DNA of 57,908 bases from Euzebyales bacterium (GTDB taxonomy: Bacteria; Actinomycetota; Nitriliruptoria; Euzebyales; JAHELV01), in assembly GCA_036374135.1 (NCBI GenBank), contig DASUUK010000010.1, forward strand, positions 1 to 57,908. Direction: 5' to 3'. Made by a program: the position numbers and the translations under genes. This document shows positions 28,904 to 36,782 of this stretch, piece by piece. Below the pieces are notes generated by a model. That model was given only the letters and a program-made list of their open reading frames with translations. It made no database searches and had not been told where the DNA came from. Position 1 is the stretch's first letter. Each line of letters begins with the position of its first letter.

Positions 28904-29488
28904 GTGCCGAGCGCTCCCCGACAGCTTCCAGTTCCGCCGCCACCCCCGTCGTGGCGCACGCGGCTGCGATCGTGGGTCCGGCGTCGGGACCGGAGGGGCC
29001 ATCGCTGGCAGCTGCTGGGGACAGCCGCCGTGTTCGGCGGCCTGCTGGCGTGGCTGCTCGTCGGTGGCCTCGGACTGTTGCTCCAACCGAGGTTCACGGT
29101 GCTCGAGCTCGCCGCCCAGCGGCTCGCGCCGGCGTCAGGCGACGTGCAACCGCCCGTTGAGCAGGTGGCGCCCGACGGCGCGTTCGATCGCGGTTACACG
29201 GTCCGGTTCCCCACGCCGGAAGGTGGCCTGGGCACGCTGCTCGACCAGGCCAGGCGGCAACGTTGGCGTGTCGTGGCCACGCCGGGCGGGGGCCGCGCCA
29301 CACTCGACCGGGAGGGGGTCGTGGCCGTGGTGCGTGCAGGTCCGGCCGTCACGACGGTCCGGACGCGCGTGGCGTCGTGGGTGCGCAGCCGCCAGCGGTG
29401 GGCACGGCGGCTGGCCGCCGTCATCGGCGCCGTGCTCGCGACCGGGTGGGTGTGGCGTCAGATCCGCCGGCGCCCGCGTGCGATCTGA
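28904..29488 (+). CDS. Two-helix membrane protein of unknown function
   Basis: This 194-residue protein has a proline-rich, then arginine-rich N-terminus. A first helix lies near residues 36-60 (LLGTAAVFGGLLAWLLVGGLGLLL), an external segment of ~100 residues follows, and a second helix near 168-185 is followed by a basic tail. I do not recognise the family. The GTG start comes 17 bases after the pseudokinase stop, so the two are probably cotranscribed and the proteins may interact in the membrane. Confidence 0.65.
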   Translation: MPSAPRQLPVPPPPPSWRTRLRSWVRRRDRRGHRWQLLGTAAVFGGLLAWLLVGGLGLLLQPRFTVLELAAQRLAPASGDVQPPVEQVAPDGAFDRGYTVRFPTPEGGLGTLLDQARRQRWRVVATPGGGRATLDREGVVAVVRAGPAVTTVRTRVASWVRSRQRWARRLAAVIGAVLATGWVWRQIRRRPRAI

Positions 29489-29605
29489 CGGGCCCGCGCG
29501 GCCTGTCCCGTACGCAACATTGGTGAGAATCGTCAGAGTTGATGATGCCTGACCGGCACGATGCGACCATCCTTTCGCTCGAGCCGTTCGCATTGCGGGA
29601 GGTGC

Positions 29606-29775
29606 ACACGGCTCCGGGGCCAGGCTGCGTCTCCCCCCTCCGTAGCCTGGCCCCGGATTTCTCCCACACGAGTGGTCCACAGTCATCTCAATGAGAGTGT
29701 GCGGCCACCGTCTGCGGTGGCCCGACTGTTCGAGGGCGAGACGTGTTCCCCCCACACGGCTCGCCCTCGAACGCT
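29606..29775 (+). ncRNA. 6C-like small RNA
   Basis: The 396-base gap between 29489 and 29884 holds two strong stem-loops, each with exactly six C in the loop, the defining feature of the actinobacterial 6C RNA. Stem 1 is a perfect 14 bp (29613-29626 with 29644-29657; loop C6 at 29633-29638). Stem 2 is a perfect 12 bp (29729-29740 with 29760-29771; C6 at 29748-29753) with an inner CGTGT/ACACG helix. A third perfect 8-bp hairpin lies between them (29703-29710 with 29715-29722). 6C/B11 RNA in mycobacteria represses mRNAs by pairing its C-rich loops with G-rich ribosome-binding sites. The ends are estimated. The two stems are further apart than I would expect. Confidence 0.7.
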
Positions 29776-29884
29776 GTCCGTGCGGTCCGCCAGTTCCCCA
29801 TTTCTGCGGATGCGGGCGGTCTGCGGTCACGTGACGCTGGCAGCAGCCGCGGAGGACGGTCCGTGGAGGAACGGCGGGAGCACC

Positions 29885-29992
29885 ATGTCCACGATCACCA
29901 GCATGTTCCAGAGCGCGTCGCTGCGACGGACGGCGCTGTTCGGGTTCGCCATCGGCTTCGTCGCAGGGCTCATCCCACCACTGCTCACCTGA
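29885..29992 (+). CDS. 35-residue membrane peptide
   Basis: The short frame encodes MSTITSMFQSASLRRTALFG and continues with one hydrophobic helix ending in LIPPLLT. A CGGGAG ribosome-binding match lies just upstream of the ATG. The polar start, two arginines and a single helix look like a real small membrane protein. No known family is recognised. It lies right after the 6C-like RNA, on the same strand. Confidence 0.5.
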   Translation: MSTITSMFQSASLRRTALFGFAIGFVAGLIPPLLT

Positions 29993-30032
29993 GTGGGCGG
30001 CCGGCCGGGCGGGCCCCGATGACGGGTGCCGG

Positions 30033-30983
30033 TCAGATGTCCCCGGAGAACGTGTCGCACTGTTCGGGACTGCCGCTCTCGAAGCCACGACGCAGCCACC
30101 GGGACCGTTGCTCCGAGGATCCGTGCGTCCAGTTCTCCGGTGAGATCCGCCCGGTCGTCTGCTCCTGTATGCGGTCGTCGCCGATCGCCGCGGCAGCGCG
30201 CAGTCCCTCGTCGATGTCGCCTGCATCCATGAGCTCGCGCTCATAGACCGAATGCGCCCAGACCCCCGCGAAGCAGTCAGCCTGCAGCTCCTGGCGGACC
30301 GACAACGCGTTGCGTTGGGAGGGGTCGCGCTGTGCCAACCGCCGCACCTGCTCATCGACGCCCAGCAGGTGCTGCACGTGGTGACCGACCTCGTGCGCGA
30401 GCACGTACGCCTGCGCGAAGTCTCCGGACGCCCCGAAGCGCTGCGCAAGCTGGCGGTAGAAGGCGAGGTCGATGTACACCCGCTCGTCCGCCGGGCAGTA
30501 GAAGGGTCCCGTCGCCGCCGACCCCAGCCCGCAGCCGGTGCTGGTGCTGCCGCTGAACACGACCGGACCCGGTCGGGCGTCGGTCTCGGCCAGCGTCCGC
30601 GCGGGGCCGACGGGGTCGTAGCGGCGGCCGGCCGCCTCGAACTCCTGCTCCCACAGCTCCTCGATGTCTCGGGTGACCTGGGCGACGAACTGCCCACCCT
30701 CGTCAGCGGGCGGTGCGTCGGGGACCGACATCTGGCCGTCGGGTGCCGGCGGGGCCTCCCCGGGGAACTGGTCGAGCGGGGCGTCGACGTCGAAGGTGCT
30801 GCCACCGCCGAACCCACCGTTGAACAGGTACAACACGACCGCGGCGATGATGAGGAGCGGCAGGCTGACCCTGCCTCCGATGGGAATGGGGATGCCCGAC
30901 ATGCCCGGACGCGACCGGCCGACGCCGCCCGAGCCCCGGCGGTCGTCGATCCGGCCCCGGCGGCCCATGCGACGCCATTTCAC
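30033..30983 (-). CDS. Neutral zinc metallopeptidase (YpfJ-type)
   Basis: This 316-residue protein has a basic N-terminus, one membrane helix (VSLPLLIIAAVVLYLF) and an external domain with the zinc motif AHEVGHHVQHLLG. The conserved segments TGCGLGSAATGPFYCPADERVYID and RQELQADCFAGVWAH match the putative neutral zinc metallopeptidase family (YpfJ). GTG at 30983 is chosen because GGAG lies seven bases upstream. Its role is probably in processing envelope proteins; substrates are not known. Confidence 0.87.
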   Translation of the reverse strand: MKWRRMGRRGRIDDRRGSGGVGRSRPGMSGIPIPIGGRVSLPLLIIAAVVLYLFNGGFGGGSTFDVDAPLDQFPGEAPPAPDGQMSVPDAPPADEGGQFVAQVTRDIEELWEQEFEAAGRRYDPVGPARTLAETDARPGPVVFSGSTSTGCGLGSAATGPFYCPADERVYIDLAFYRQLAQRFGASGDFAQAYVLAHEVGHHVQHLLGVDEQVRRLAQRDPSQRNALSVRQELQADCFAGVWAHSVYERELMDAGDIDEGLRAAAAIGDDRIQEQTTGRISPENWTHGSSEQRSRWLRRGFESGSPEQCDTFSGDI

Positions 30984-31044
30984 GCGCGCTCCGTTGTCGC
31001 TGTGCGTCCCGTACCCCTGCGGATCGTGTCCCGGGGCGGTCCTG

Positions 31045-31578
31045 TCAAACGCCGCCGCCGACGGTCGGCGACGCCGAGGTCCGAAATCCGGTTCCGTCGA
31101 GCAGCGGGCGGGGGTGCATCTGTCGGTGCACGGCCTCCTGCTCGCAGCGTGCGAGCCAGTCCAGCGCGACGGCACGTGTGAAGGTGGCCGCCGTGCGGTG
31201 ACGCGTGTCCTGCGCCTCGACGACGATGCGCACCCGCGACCCCACCGGCTCGGCCACCACGCCGTGAAGTGCGCGCCACGCGATCTGTGCGGTGTCGAAG
31301 CCCGACCGCACCGCGACGCCGAGGGCCGAGACGGCCACGGCGCTGTGCGCGCGGTTCCACAGGGTCGTGCCGAGCCACAGGCCCGTGCCGAGCACAGCGG
31401 CGACCAGCGGGACCGCCACCGGCAGTGGCGGCAGCGTGGCCGCTCCCGCCAGCACGATCAGCAGCACGCTGAGCACGGTCGACCAGAACGTCATGCGCAG
31501 TCGGGCGCCCCGTCGGTCGGCGGCGAGCCACGTCCAGCCGTCGCCGTCGGCGGCGACGCGGCTGGGTCGCAGGTCCAT
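31045..31578 (-). CDS. PH-domain membrane protein
   Basis: The 177-residue protein has a short N-terminal part (WTWLAADRRGARLRMTFW), two membrane helices (residues ~32-75) and a soluble domain (VAVSALGVAVRSGFDTAQIAW...VRIVVEAQDTRHR) that resembles the small bacterial PH-like domains attached to membrane hairpins. It may be an envelope or regulatory component. It is divergent from the asparaginase gene. Confidence 0.65.
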   Translation of the reverse strand: MDLRPSRVAADGDGWTWLAADRRGARLRMTFWSTVLSVLLIVLAGAATLPPLPVAVPLVAAVLGTGLWLGTTLWNRAHSAVAVSALGVAVRSGFDTAQIAWRALHGVVAEPVGSRVRIVVEAQDTRHRTAATFTRAVALDWLARCEQEAVHRQMHPRPLLDGTGFRTSASPTVGGGV

Positions 31579-31694
31579 GGCTGTGGCTCGGTCTCGTGAA
31601 CGGTGGACGACCGTGCAGCGTATGCGCCGCGGCGTCGGCATGCGCGCCGGGTTGCGGCTCGCCGCCCGGGGGCGGCGTTGCGGGTGCCGGTCGG

Positions 31695-31700
31695 TACACT
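31695..31700 (+). promoter_or_regulatory. Possible -10 element upstream of asparaginase
   Basis: TACACT lies six bases before an ATG at 31707. That ATG opens a 42-codon frame that stops at 31835, in a different frame from the asparaginase. The mRNA may begin here, so the true asparaginase start needs care. Confidence 0.4.
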
Positions 31701-31717
31701 CCGCCGATGCGCAACGA

Positions 31718-32800
31718 ATGCCTGCAGTCGCAGGTCCGCGACCGCAGGCGCCGCCCGTCGGTCGTGCCGATGCGGTCCCACCGACGTCCGGGCCGCACGC
31801 TGGCGGGTGCGCCGATCGAACTGGACGGCACCTGAACCCCGGCGCCCCCCTGGTCCACGTCGTTCGGGACGGCGCGGTCGAGGCGCTGCACACCGGACAC
31901 GTCGCGGTCGTCGAGCCGGACGGCACCCTGGTCGTCGCGCATGGTGACCCCGACGCCGTCATCTATCCGCGCTCGGTCCTCAAGCCGTTCCAGGCGGCCG
32001 CAATCCTGGGCATGGCGGCGTTGCAACCTCCGTCCGACGAATGCGCGGTGATGGCCGCGTCCCACACCGGCAGCATTGCACAGCAGGCGGCGGTCACCCG
32101 CCTGCTCGATCGGGCCGGCGTGACGGTGACCGACCTGCGGTGTCCTGAGGCGCTGCCCGCCGAGCCGGCGGTCCTGCGCCGCGATCCGGTGCCGACACGG
32201 CTGGCGCACAACTGCTCGGGCAAGCACGCCGGCATGCTCCTGGCGACGACCGCGAGCCGTGCCGACCCCACCCGCTACCTGAGCCCGGACGCGCCCGTGC
32301 AGGTCGCGGTGCGCCGGGCCCTCGCCGACGTCTGCGGCGCTGATCCGGTCGGTCCCGGTGTCGACGGCTGCGGTGCGCCGGCGTGGCGCCTGCCGGTGGC
32401 AGCCGTGGCGCGGGCCTTCGCACGCCTGGCGGCGGCCTGCGAACCCGGCGAGCTGTGGAGCGTAGGCGAGGCCATGCGGACGCATCCCGAGCTCGTCGGT
32501 GGTCACGGCGTCGTCGACACCGAGGTGATGCGCGCTGAGCGTCGACTCGTCGCCAAGCGTGGTGCCGAGGGCGTGCTGGGCATCGCCGCGAACACCGCGG
32601 CAGGACCGATCGGCATCGTCGTCAAGGTCGCCGATGGCGGGCCGCGCGCGCTCGGGCCCGTCGCGGTGGCCATCGTCGAGCGCCTGGGCCTGCGTGGGCC
32701 GGACGCCCTGCGCCGGCCGGCCGTGCTCGGTGGGGGTGTGGTCCATGGCTCGGTCGGGCCGTCGCCCGCGCTGGAGCACACGCTGCAGACGCTGAGGTGA
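31718..32800 (+). CDS. L-asparaginase II-type protein
   Basis: The protein is ~315-360 residues, depending on start. Its motifs are those of the serine-hydrolase-like thermolabile asparaginase family (Rhizobium AnsA type): YPRSVLKPFQAAAILG, ASHTGS, HNCSGKHAGML, DGCGAPAW and ANTAAGPIGIVVKVADG. It hydrolyses asparagine to aspartate and ammonia, probably in the cytoplasm. The ATG at 31718 gives an N-terminus ~45 residues longer than the family usually has before LVHVVRDGAVE, so a non-ATG start near 31834 is possible. Confidence 0.85.
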   Translation: MPAVAGPRPQAPPVGRADAVPPTSGPHAGGCADRTGRHLNPGAPLVHVVRDGAVEALHTGHVAVVEPDGTLVVAHGDPDAVIYPRSVLKPFQAAAILGMAALQPPSDECAVMAASHTGSIAQQAAVTRLLDRAGVTVTDLRCPEALPAEPAVLRRDPVPTRLAHNCSGKHAGMLLATTASRADPTRYLSPDAPVQVAVRRALADVCGADPVGPGVDGCGAPAWRLPVAAVARAFARLAAACEPGELWSVGEAMRTHPELVGGHGVVDTEVMRAERRLVAKRGAEGVLGIAANTAAGPIGIVVKVADGGPRALGPVAVAIVERLGLRGPDALRRPAVLGGGVVHGSVGPSPALEHTLQTLR

Positions 32801-32817
32801 CCCGACGCGAAGAGGTG

Positions 32818-32857
32818 CTAGCAGATGGTTGCAGAAGTGCTTGCAAAAGTATATGTT
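32818..32857 (+). promoter_or_regulatory. Promoter and direct-repeat operator of the HTH regulator
   Basis: This is an unusually AT-rich stretch in the short gap before the HTH gene. TTGCAG (32829-32834) and TATGTT (32852-32857) are spaced 17 bases apart and make a good -35/-10 pair. Overlapping them are direct repeats TTGCAGAAGT (32829-32838) and TTGCAAAAGT (32841-32850), with a weaker third unit CTAGCAGATG at 32818-32827. This places a binding site directly on the promoter, consistent with autoregulation by the HTH protein. Confidence 0.6.
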
Positions 32858-32889
32858 GTTCCTGTGATCGATGACCGGAACCCACGCAG

Positions 32890-33303
32890 ATGCCCGACGA
32901 CCGCACCCCCGACGACCTGACCGAATCCGCGGCCGCACGGGTCCGTGACCTCGGCGCGTTCATCCGCGAGCAGCGCAGAGCGGCGAAGCTGTCGCTGCGC
33001 ACGCTGGCGGACCGCGCAGGCGTCTCGAACCCCTACCTGTCGCAGATCGAACGGGGACTGCGCCGGCCATCCGCCGACATCCTCCAGCGCGTCGCCGAAG
33101 CCCTGCGGATCAGTGCCGAATCGCTGTACGTGCAGGCCGGGATGCTCGAGGAGCGGCGCGGCCGCCTCGACGAGCACATCCGCGCGGCGTCCGAGCTCAC
33201 CGAGAGCCAGAAGCGCTCGCTGCTCGAGATCTACCAGGCGTTCGTCTCGGACGGCCAGCGCCCACAGAACACCAGTGACCGCACACCACCCGAACAGGAG
33301 TGA
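32890..33303 (+). CDS. XRE-family HTH transcriptional regulator
   Basis: This 137-residue protein has an N-terminal helix-turn-helix of the XRE type (residues ~22-80: LGAFIREQRRAAKLSLRTLA ... GVSNPYLSQIERGLRRPSAD). A C-terminal helical tail follows. It corresponds by size and position to mycobacterial Rv0474, which precedes hbhA. The downstream HBHA-like gene starts three bases after its stop, so the two form an operon. Direct repeats on its promoter suggest self-regulation. Confidence 0.88.
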   Translation: MPDDRTPDDLTESAAARVRDLGAFIREQRRAAKLSLRTLADRAGVSNPYLSQIERGLRRPSADILQRVAEALRISAESLYVQAGMLEERRGRLDEHIRAASELTESQKRSLLEIYQAFVSDGQRPQNTSDRTPPEQE

Positions 33304-33305
33304 CC

Positions 33306-33872
33306 ATGTCCACGCCAACCCCGGAACGCATCACCCGCACCGTCGTCGATGGCGCCCGCACCGCCGGCCGCTCGACCGTCTCGGTTCTCCGCGATGGCGG
33401 GTACGCCACCATCGGCGCGACCGACGCCGCGGTGTCCTACGTCCGCACCGTCGGTGCCAAGGCCAACGAGGCGGGCGCCACGCTGCGCACGCTCAAGCTG
33501 CCGAAGCCGACCGATGTCACCGCGACGCTGCGGGACCTCGGCACCGGCGTCGAGGAGCAGTTCGAGGCTCTGGCCGGTCGCGGCCGGGAGGTCGTCGGCT
33601 CGCTGCAGGGCAGCCGTGCGACACGCGATGCGGTGGACCGCACGCGTACCGCCCGCAGCCAGGTGAAGGCGGCGGCCACCAGCGTCCGCCGTGCCGGCGA
33701 GGCGACCACCGACGCCGTCGACGAGGCGGTCGAACGTGTCGGTGAGCGCGCCGATGCCGACTACGCGGCCATGACGGTCGAGGAGCTGCGCAGCCTTGCG
33801 CGCGCCCGCGACATCGAAGGCCGTTCCGACATGAACAAGGCCGAGCTGGTCGACGCGCTCAGCAACGCCTGA
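33306..33872 (+). CDS. HBHA-like helical protein with SAP/Rho-N-type C-terminus
   Basis: The 189-residue protein has a mostly helical, Ala/Thr/Arg-rich body, including a weak hydrophobic start and a coiled-coil-like stretch from ~60 to 145. This resembles heparin-binding hemagglutinin-like proteins. It ends not in the lysine-rich tail of mycobacterial HBHA but in YAAMTVEELRSLARARDIEG and NKAELVDAL, a SAP/Rho N-terminal-like motif that often binds nucleic acids. The ATG at 33306 follows CAGGAG by five bases. It lies right after the HTH regulator, as in Rv0474-Rv0475. Confidence 0.7.
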   Translation: MSTPTPERITRTVVDGARTAGRSTVSVLRDGGYATIGATDAAVSYVRTVGAKANEAGATLRTLKLPKPTDVTATLRDLGTGVEEQFEALAGRGREVVGSLQGSRATRDAVDRTRTARSQVKAAATSVRRAGEATTDAVDEAVERVGERADADYAAMTVEELRSLARARDIEGRSDMNKAELVDALSNA

Positions 33873-33889
33873 CACCCACCTCGAACGAC

Positions 33890-33915
33890 ACGCCCCCGGT
33901 GCGCGCCGGGGGCGT
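33890..33915 (+). terminator. Hairpin terminator after HBHA-like gene
   Basis: A perfect 10-bp stem (ACGCCCCCGG, 33890-33899, with 33906-33915) has a TGCGCG loop and begins 18 bases after the stop codon. There is no long U-tract. Confidence 0.65.
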
Positions 33916-34102
33916 CGTCGTGCGGGTGGGTCGGGATGAACCCCGGGTCGGGACGAATCGGGGTGCGGTGCGTGCGTGCCCCGCGCCGGTGGGCATGGTT
34001 CGGCCCGCCAACGTCCACCACGCGCGGTCCGTGGCTACCATCGTCTGTCGGATCGCCCGGAGCGTTGTAGAGGGTGGGATGCCGTCATGGGCAGGAGGCG
34101 AG

Positions 34103-35422
34103 ATGCAGGGCAGGGCCGATGACGGCGTCGACGTGGTCGACGCCAGACCGTCGGACCGTGCAGGGCCGAGGCCGCGTCGCGTCGCGCTGCTGAGCGTGCA
34201 CACGTCGCCACTCGCCCAGCCGGGCACCGGCGACGGTGGCGGCATGAACGTCTTCGTCGCGGCGCTCGCCAGCCACCTGTGCGCGCTCGACATCGACGTC
34301 GACGTCTTCACACGGGCAACGGGCGCCGACCTCCCCCCGACGGTCACGCTCGACGACGGCGCGCGGGTCCACCACATCGAGGCGGGCCCGGTGTCGCTGC
34401 CCAAGGACGATCTCGCGTCCCACCTGTGCGCGTTCTACCTCGCGGTCGCGGCGCACCCCGCGATGGCCTCCGTCGACGTGCTCCACGGCCACTACTGGAT
34501 GAGCGGCTGGGTCGGACGGCGGCTGCGCGCGCGCCGTGGCGTCCCCCTCGTCCAGCGCTTCCACACCCTCGCGCACGTGAAGGACGCCGGGCGGACGGCC
34601 AGCGAGGCGCCGGAGCCGATGCTGCGCCTGGCGGCCGAGCGCCGGGTCGTGGCGGCAGCGGACGCGGTGCTCGCGGCGACCACCTCCGAGGCGGCGATGC
34701 TACGCCGGGAGTACCGCGCGACGCCGGGGCAGTTGCACATCGTCCCACCCGGCGTCAACACCGCCACGTTCACCCCTGCGGCCGACCGCCTCTCGGCACG
34801 TCAGGAGCTCGGCGGAGGCCGCCTGCTGCTGTTCGTCGGGCGGCTGCAGCCGCTCAAGGGTCCCGACACGGCGATCCGCACGTTGGGCGCGCTCGACAGG
34901 TACCTGCCGGACGACGGCGTCCCGACGCGGCTGCTGATCGTCGGTGGGCCCAGCGGCAACGGCCATGGCACGGTCGATCCGCCGGCACTGCGCCGCCTGG
35001 CCGACGCGTTGGGGGTCGGCGATCGCGTCGCGCTCCTGGCCCCACGTCAGCACGCGCAACTCGCGCCCCTGTACCGCGCCGCCGACGTGGTGCTGATGCC
35101 CAGCCGCTCGGAGAGCTTCGGGCTCGTCGCGCTCGAGGCACAGGCCTGTGGCACGCCGGTGGTCGGCGCCGATGTCGGCGGGCTCGGGGAGTTGCTCGCC
35201 GGTGGGGGCGGCACCGTGGTGCGGGGACACCGGCCGGACGCCTACGCGCAGGCAGCACTGCCGTACCTCGTCGACGCGACGCATCGCCACCGCGCGTCCC
35301 AGGCCGCGGTCGCGAGCGCCCAACGCTACAGCTGGCGAACCACCACGGAGCAGACGCTCGACGTCTACCGCGCCGTGCTCGCGGCCCGGTCCGCACCGAT
35401 GCGGGGGCAGCGCGGTGCCTGA
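34103..35422 (+). CDS. mshA: D-inositol-3-phosphate glycosyltransferase
   Basis: The 439-residue GT4 enzyme has the MshA signature LLSVHTSPLAQPGTGDGGGM near residue 30, HGHYWMSGWVG and FHTLAHVKD, then the C-lobe motif LLFVGRLQPLKGPD and the E-x7-E region SRSESFGLVALEAQACGTPV. It transfers GlcNAc from UDP-GlcNAc to 1L-myo-inositol-1-phosphate, the first committed step of mycothiol synthesis. AGGAGG sits eight bases before the ATG at 34103, which decides the start. A YbjN-like gene overlaps its stop, as in mycobacteria. A TACCAT hexamer near 34034 may be its -10 element. Confidence 0.93.
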   Translation: MQGRADDGVDVVDARPSDRAGPRPRRVALLSVHTSPLAQPGTGDGGGMNVFVAALASHLCALDIDVDVFTRATGADLPPTVTLDDGARVHHIEAGPVSLPKDDLASHLCAFYLAVAAHPAMASVDVLHGHYWMSGWVGRRLRARRGVPLVQRFHTLAHVKDAGRTASEAPEPMLRLAAERRVVAAADAVLAATTSEAAMLRREYRATPGQLHIVPPGVNTATFTPAADRLSARQELGGGRLLLFVGRLQPLKGPDTAIRTLGALDRYLPDDGVPTRLLIVGGPSGNGHGTVDPPALRRLADALGVGDRVALLAPRQHAQLAPLYRAADVVLMPSRSESFGLVALEAQACGTPVVGADVGGLGELLAGGGGTVVRGHRPDAYAQAALPYLVDATHRHRASQAAVASAQRYSWRTTTEQTLDVYRAVLAARSAPMRGQRGA

Positions 35423-35885
35423 AGGCCCCCGCCAGCGCGCACGGGCGGCCGTCGACCGCTGGGTCGCAGCGCACGACGGTCCGGTGGAACGGGACGACGG
35501 CCGCTGGATGGTGATGCTCGCCGGCGAGCACAAGCGCACCATCGGGGTGACGCTCTCGGTCGGTGATCACACGCTGACTGCGCAGTCGTTCTTCATGCGG
35601 GCGCCGGACGAGGACCGCGAGCGGGTCTACGACCTCCTGCTGCGCCGGCACATGCGCAGCTACACCCTGCGCTTCGCGCTCCATCCCGACGGCGACGTGC
35701 TCCTCGTCGGCGTGCTGCCGCTCGAGGCCGTGACCGACGTCGAGCTCGACCGCATGCTCGGGCAGTTGCTCGAGGTTGCGGACGCCACCTTCGACGAGGC
35801 GCTACGACGTGGGTTCGCCACGTACATCTCGCGGGAACAGGCGTGGCGCGAGCAGACCGGCCTGCCGCGCAACCCCATCACCTAG
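35415..35885 (+). CDS. YbjN-domain protein downstream of mshA
   Basis: This 156-residue protein overlaps the mshA stop by eight bases from a GTG start. It has the YbjN/sensory-transduction-like fold: DDGRWMVMLAGEHKRTIGV, then TLTAQSFFMRAPDEDRERVY, and a C-terminal helix pair. The same gene follows mshA in Mycobacterium (Rv0487). Its function is unknown; the conserved overlap suggests a link to mycothiol synthesis. Confidence 0.85.
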   Translation: MPEGPRQRARAAVDRWVAAHDGPVERDDGRWMVMLAGEHKRTIGVTLSVGDHTLTAQSFFMRAPDEDRERVYDLLLRRHMRSYTLRFALHPDGDVLLVGVLPLEAVTDVELDRMLGQLLEVADATFDEALRRGFATYISREQAWREQTGLPRNPIT

Positions 35886-35961
35886 GCCGCGGCTGTGCGC
35901 GCGTGGTCGGGTGTCATCGTGGACGACGACACGAGGACGACGACACGAGAGGATCCGGGAC

Positions 35962-36624
35962 ATGGACGACGATGTCGCCGCGCGGCGGACGAGGGAGCGC
36001 CGGCGCCGTGAAGACCTGCTCGCAGGCATGCGCCTCGCGGCGCGCCTCCGTGACGCGAACCCGCCATCGCCGGGCCGCGCAGAGCAGGAACGCCACCAGC
36101 GACGGGACCGCATCGCCGGGTTGCTGCGGCAGATCGAGGAGGGCGACCCGGACGCCAGCTACATCGACGACGAGACGGCGGGGATGCTGCGGGGTGAGCT
36201 GGCGAGGCTCGACGAGGTGACGGGCGCGGACCGGCCCGATGACGCCGTCGTGCGGCCCCTGGTCACGATCACGCGACGCAACACCATCCTGTACTGCGAG
36301 CGGTGGCCTGAGACGGTCGAGTTCTACGGCTCCCACCTCGGCCTGACCGTGCTGGCGCGACGGGACTGGTTCGTCGAGTTCGCGCTCGGCGCGGACTCGG
36401 CGCTGAGCGTCGCCGACGCGTCGCGGACGACCATCGAGCCGGTCGAGGGGCAGGGCATCACGCTGAGCTGGCGCGTCGCCGACCTCGCGGCGACGCGGAC
36501 GCGGCTGGTGGACAACGGGCTCGAGCTGACGCCGGTCCGCCGGGTCTGGGACGCCGTGGCCTGTTACCTGTTCGACCCCGAGGGCCACCGGATCGAGCTG
36601 TGGTCCGACGGGCCCGAGCCGTGA
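35962..36624 (+). CDS. VOC (glyoxalase-fold) protein with helical N-terminus
   Basis: The 220-residue protein has a charged helical N-terminal extension (~95 residues, many Arg/Glu) and a C-terminal vicinal-oxygen-chelate half-fold (ILYCERWPETVEFYGSHLGL, VEFALGADSALSVAD, YLFDPEGHRIELW). A single VOC unit normally dimerises. The two metal-ligand positions are only partly evident, so lyase, dioxygenase or binding roles are all possible. A short tandem repeat of ACGACGACACGAGG lies just upstream (35923-35950). Confidence 0.75.
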   Translation: MDDDVAARRTRERRRREDLLAGMRLAARLRDANPPSPGRAEQERHQRRDRIAGLLRQIEEGDPDASYIDDETAGMLRGELARLDEVTGADRPDDAVVRPLVTITRRNTILYCERWPETVEFYGSHLGLTVLARRDWFVEFALGADSALSVADASRTTIEPVEGQGITLSWRVADLAATRTRLVDNGLELTPVRRVWDAVACYLFDPEGHRIELWSDGPEP

Positions 36625-36770
36625 GCCGGTGGTCGCTGGACCGGGGATCCGCCCCTCCTTGACCGGCGCGCGCGTGCTTGGGAGGACGGGCGGCGCGCCT
36701 CGGATCCGCGCGGCGGGGGCGGTCGCCGCGGGTGTCGCCGTGCTGCACGCCCATGGAAGGCGACGGGCGC

Positions 36771-36776
36771 TACGGT
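36771..36776 (+). promoter_or_regulatory. Possible leaderless -10 element of GNAT gene
   Basis: TACGGT lies six bases before the ATG at 36783, fitting a leaderless transcript and supporting that start over the one at 36756. Confidence 0.4.
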
Positions 36777-36782
36777 CTGCGG

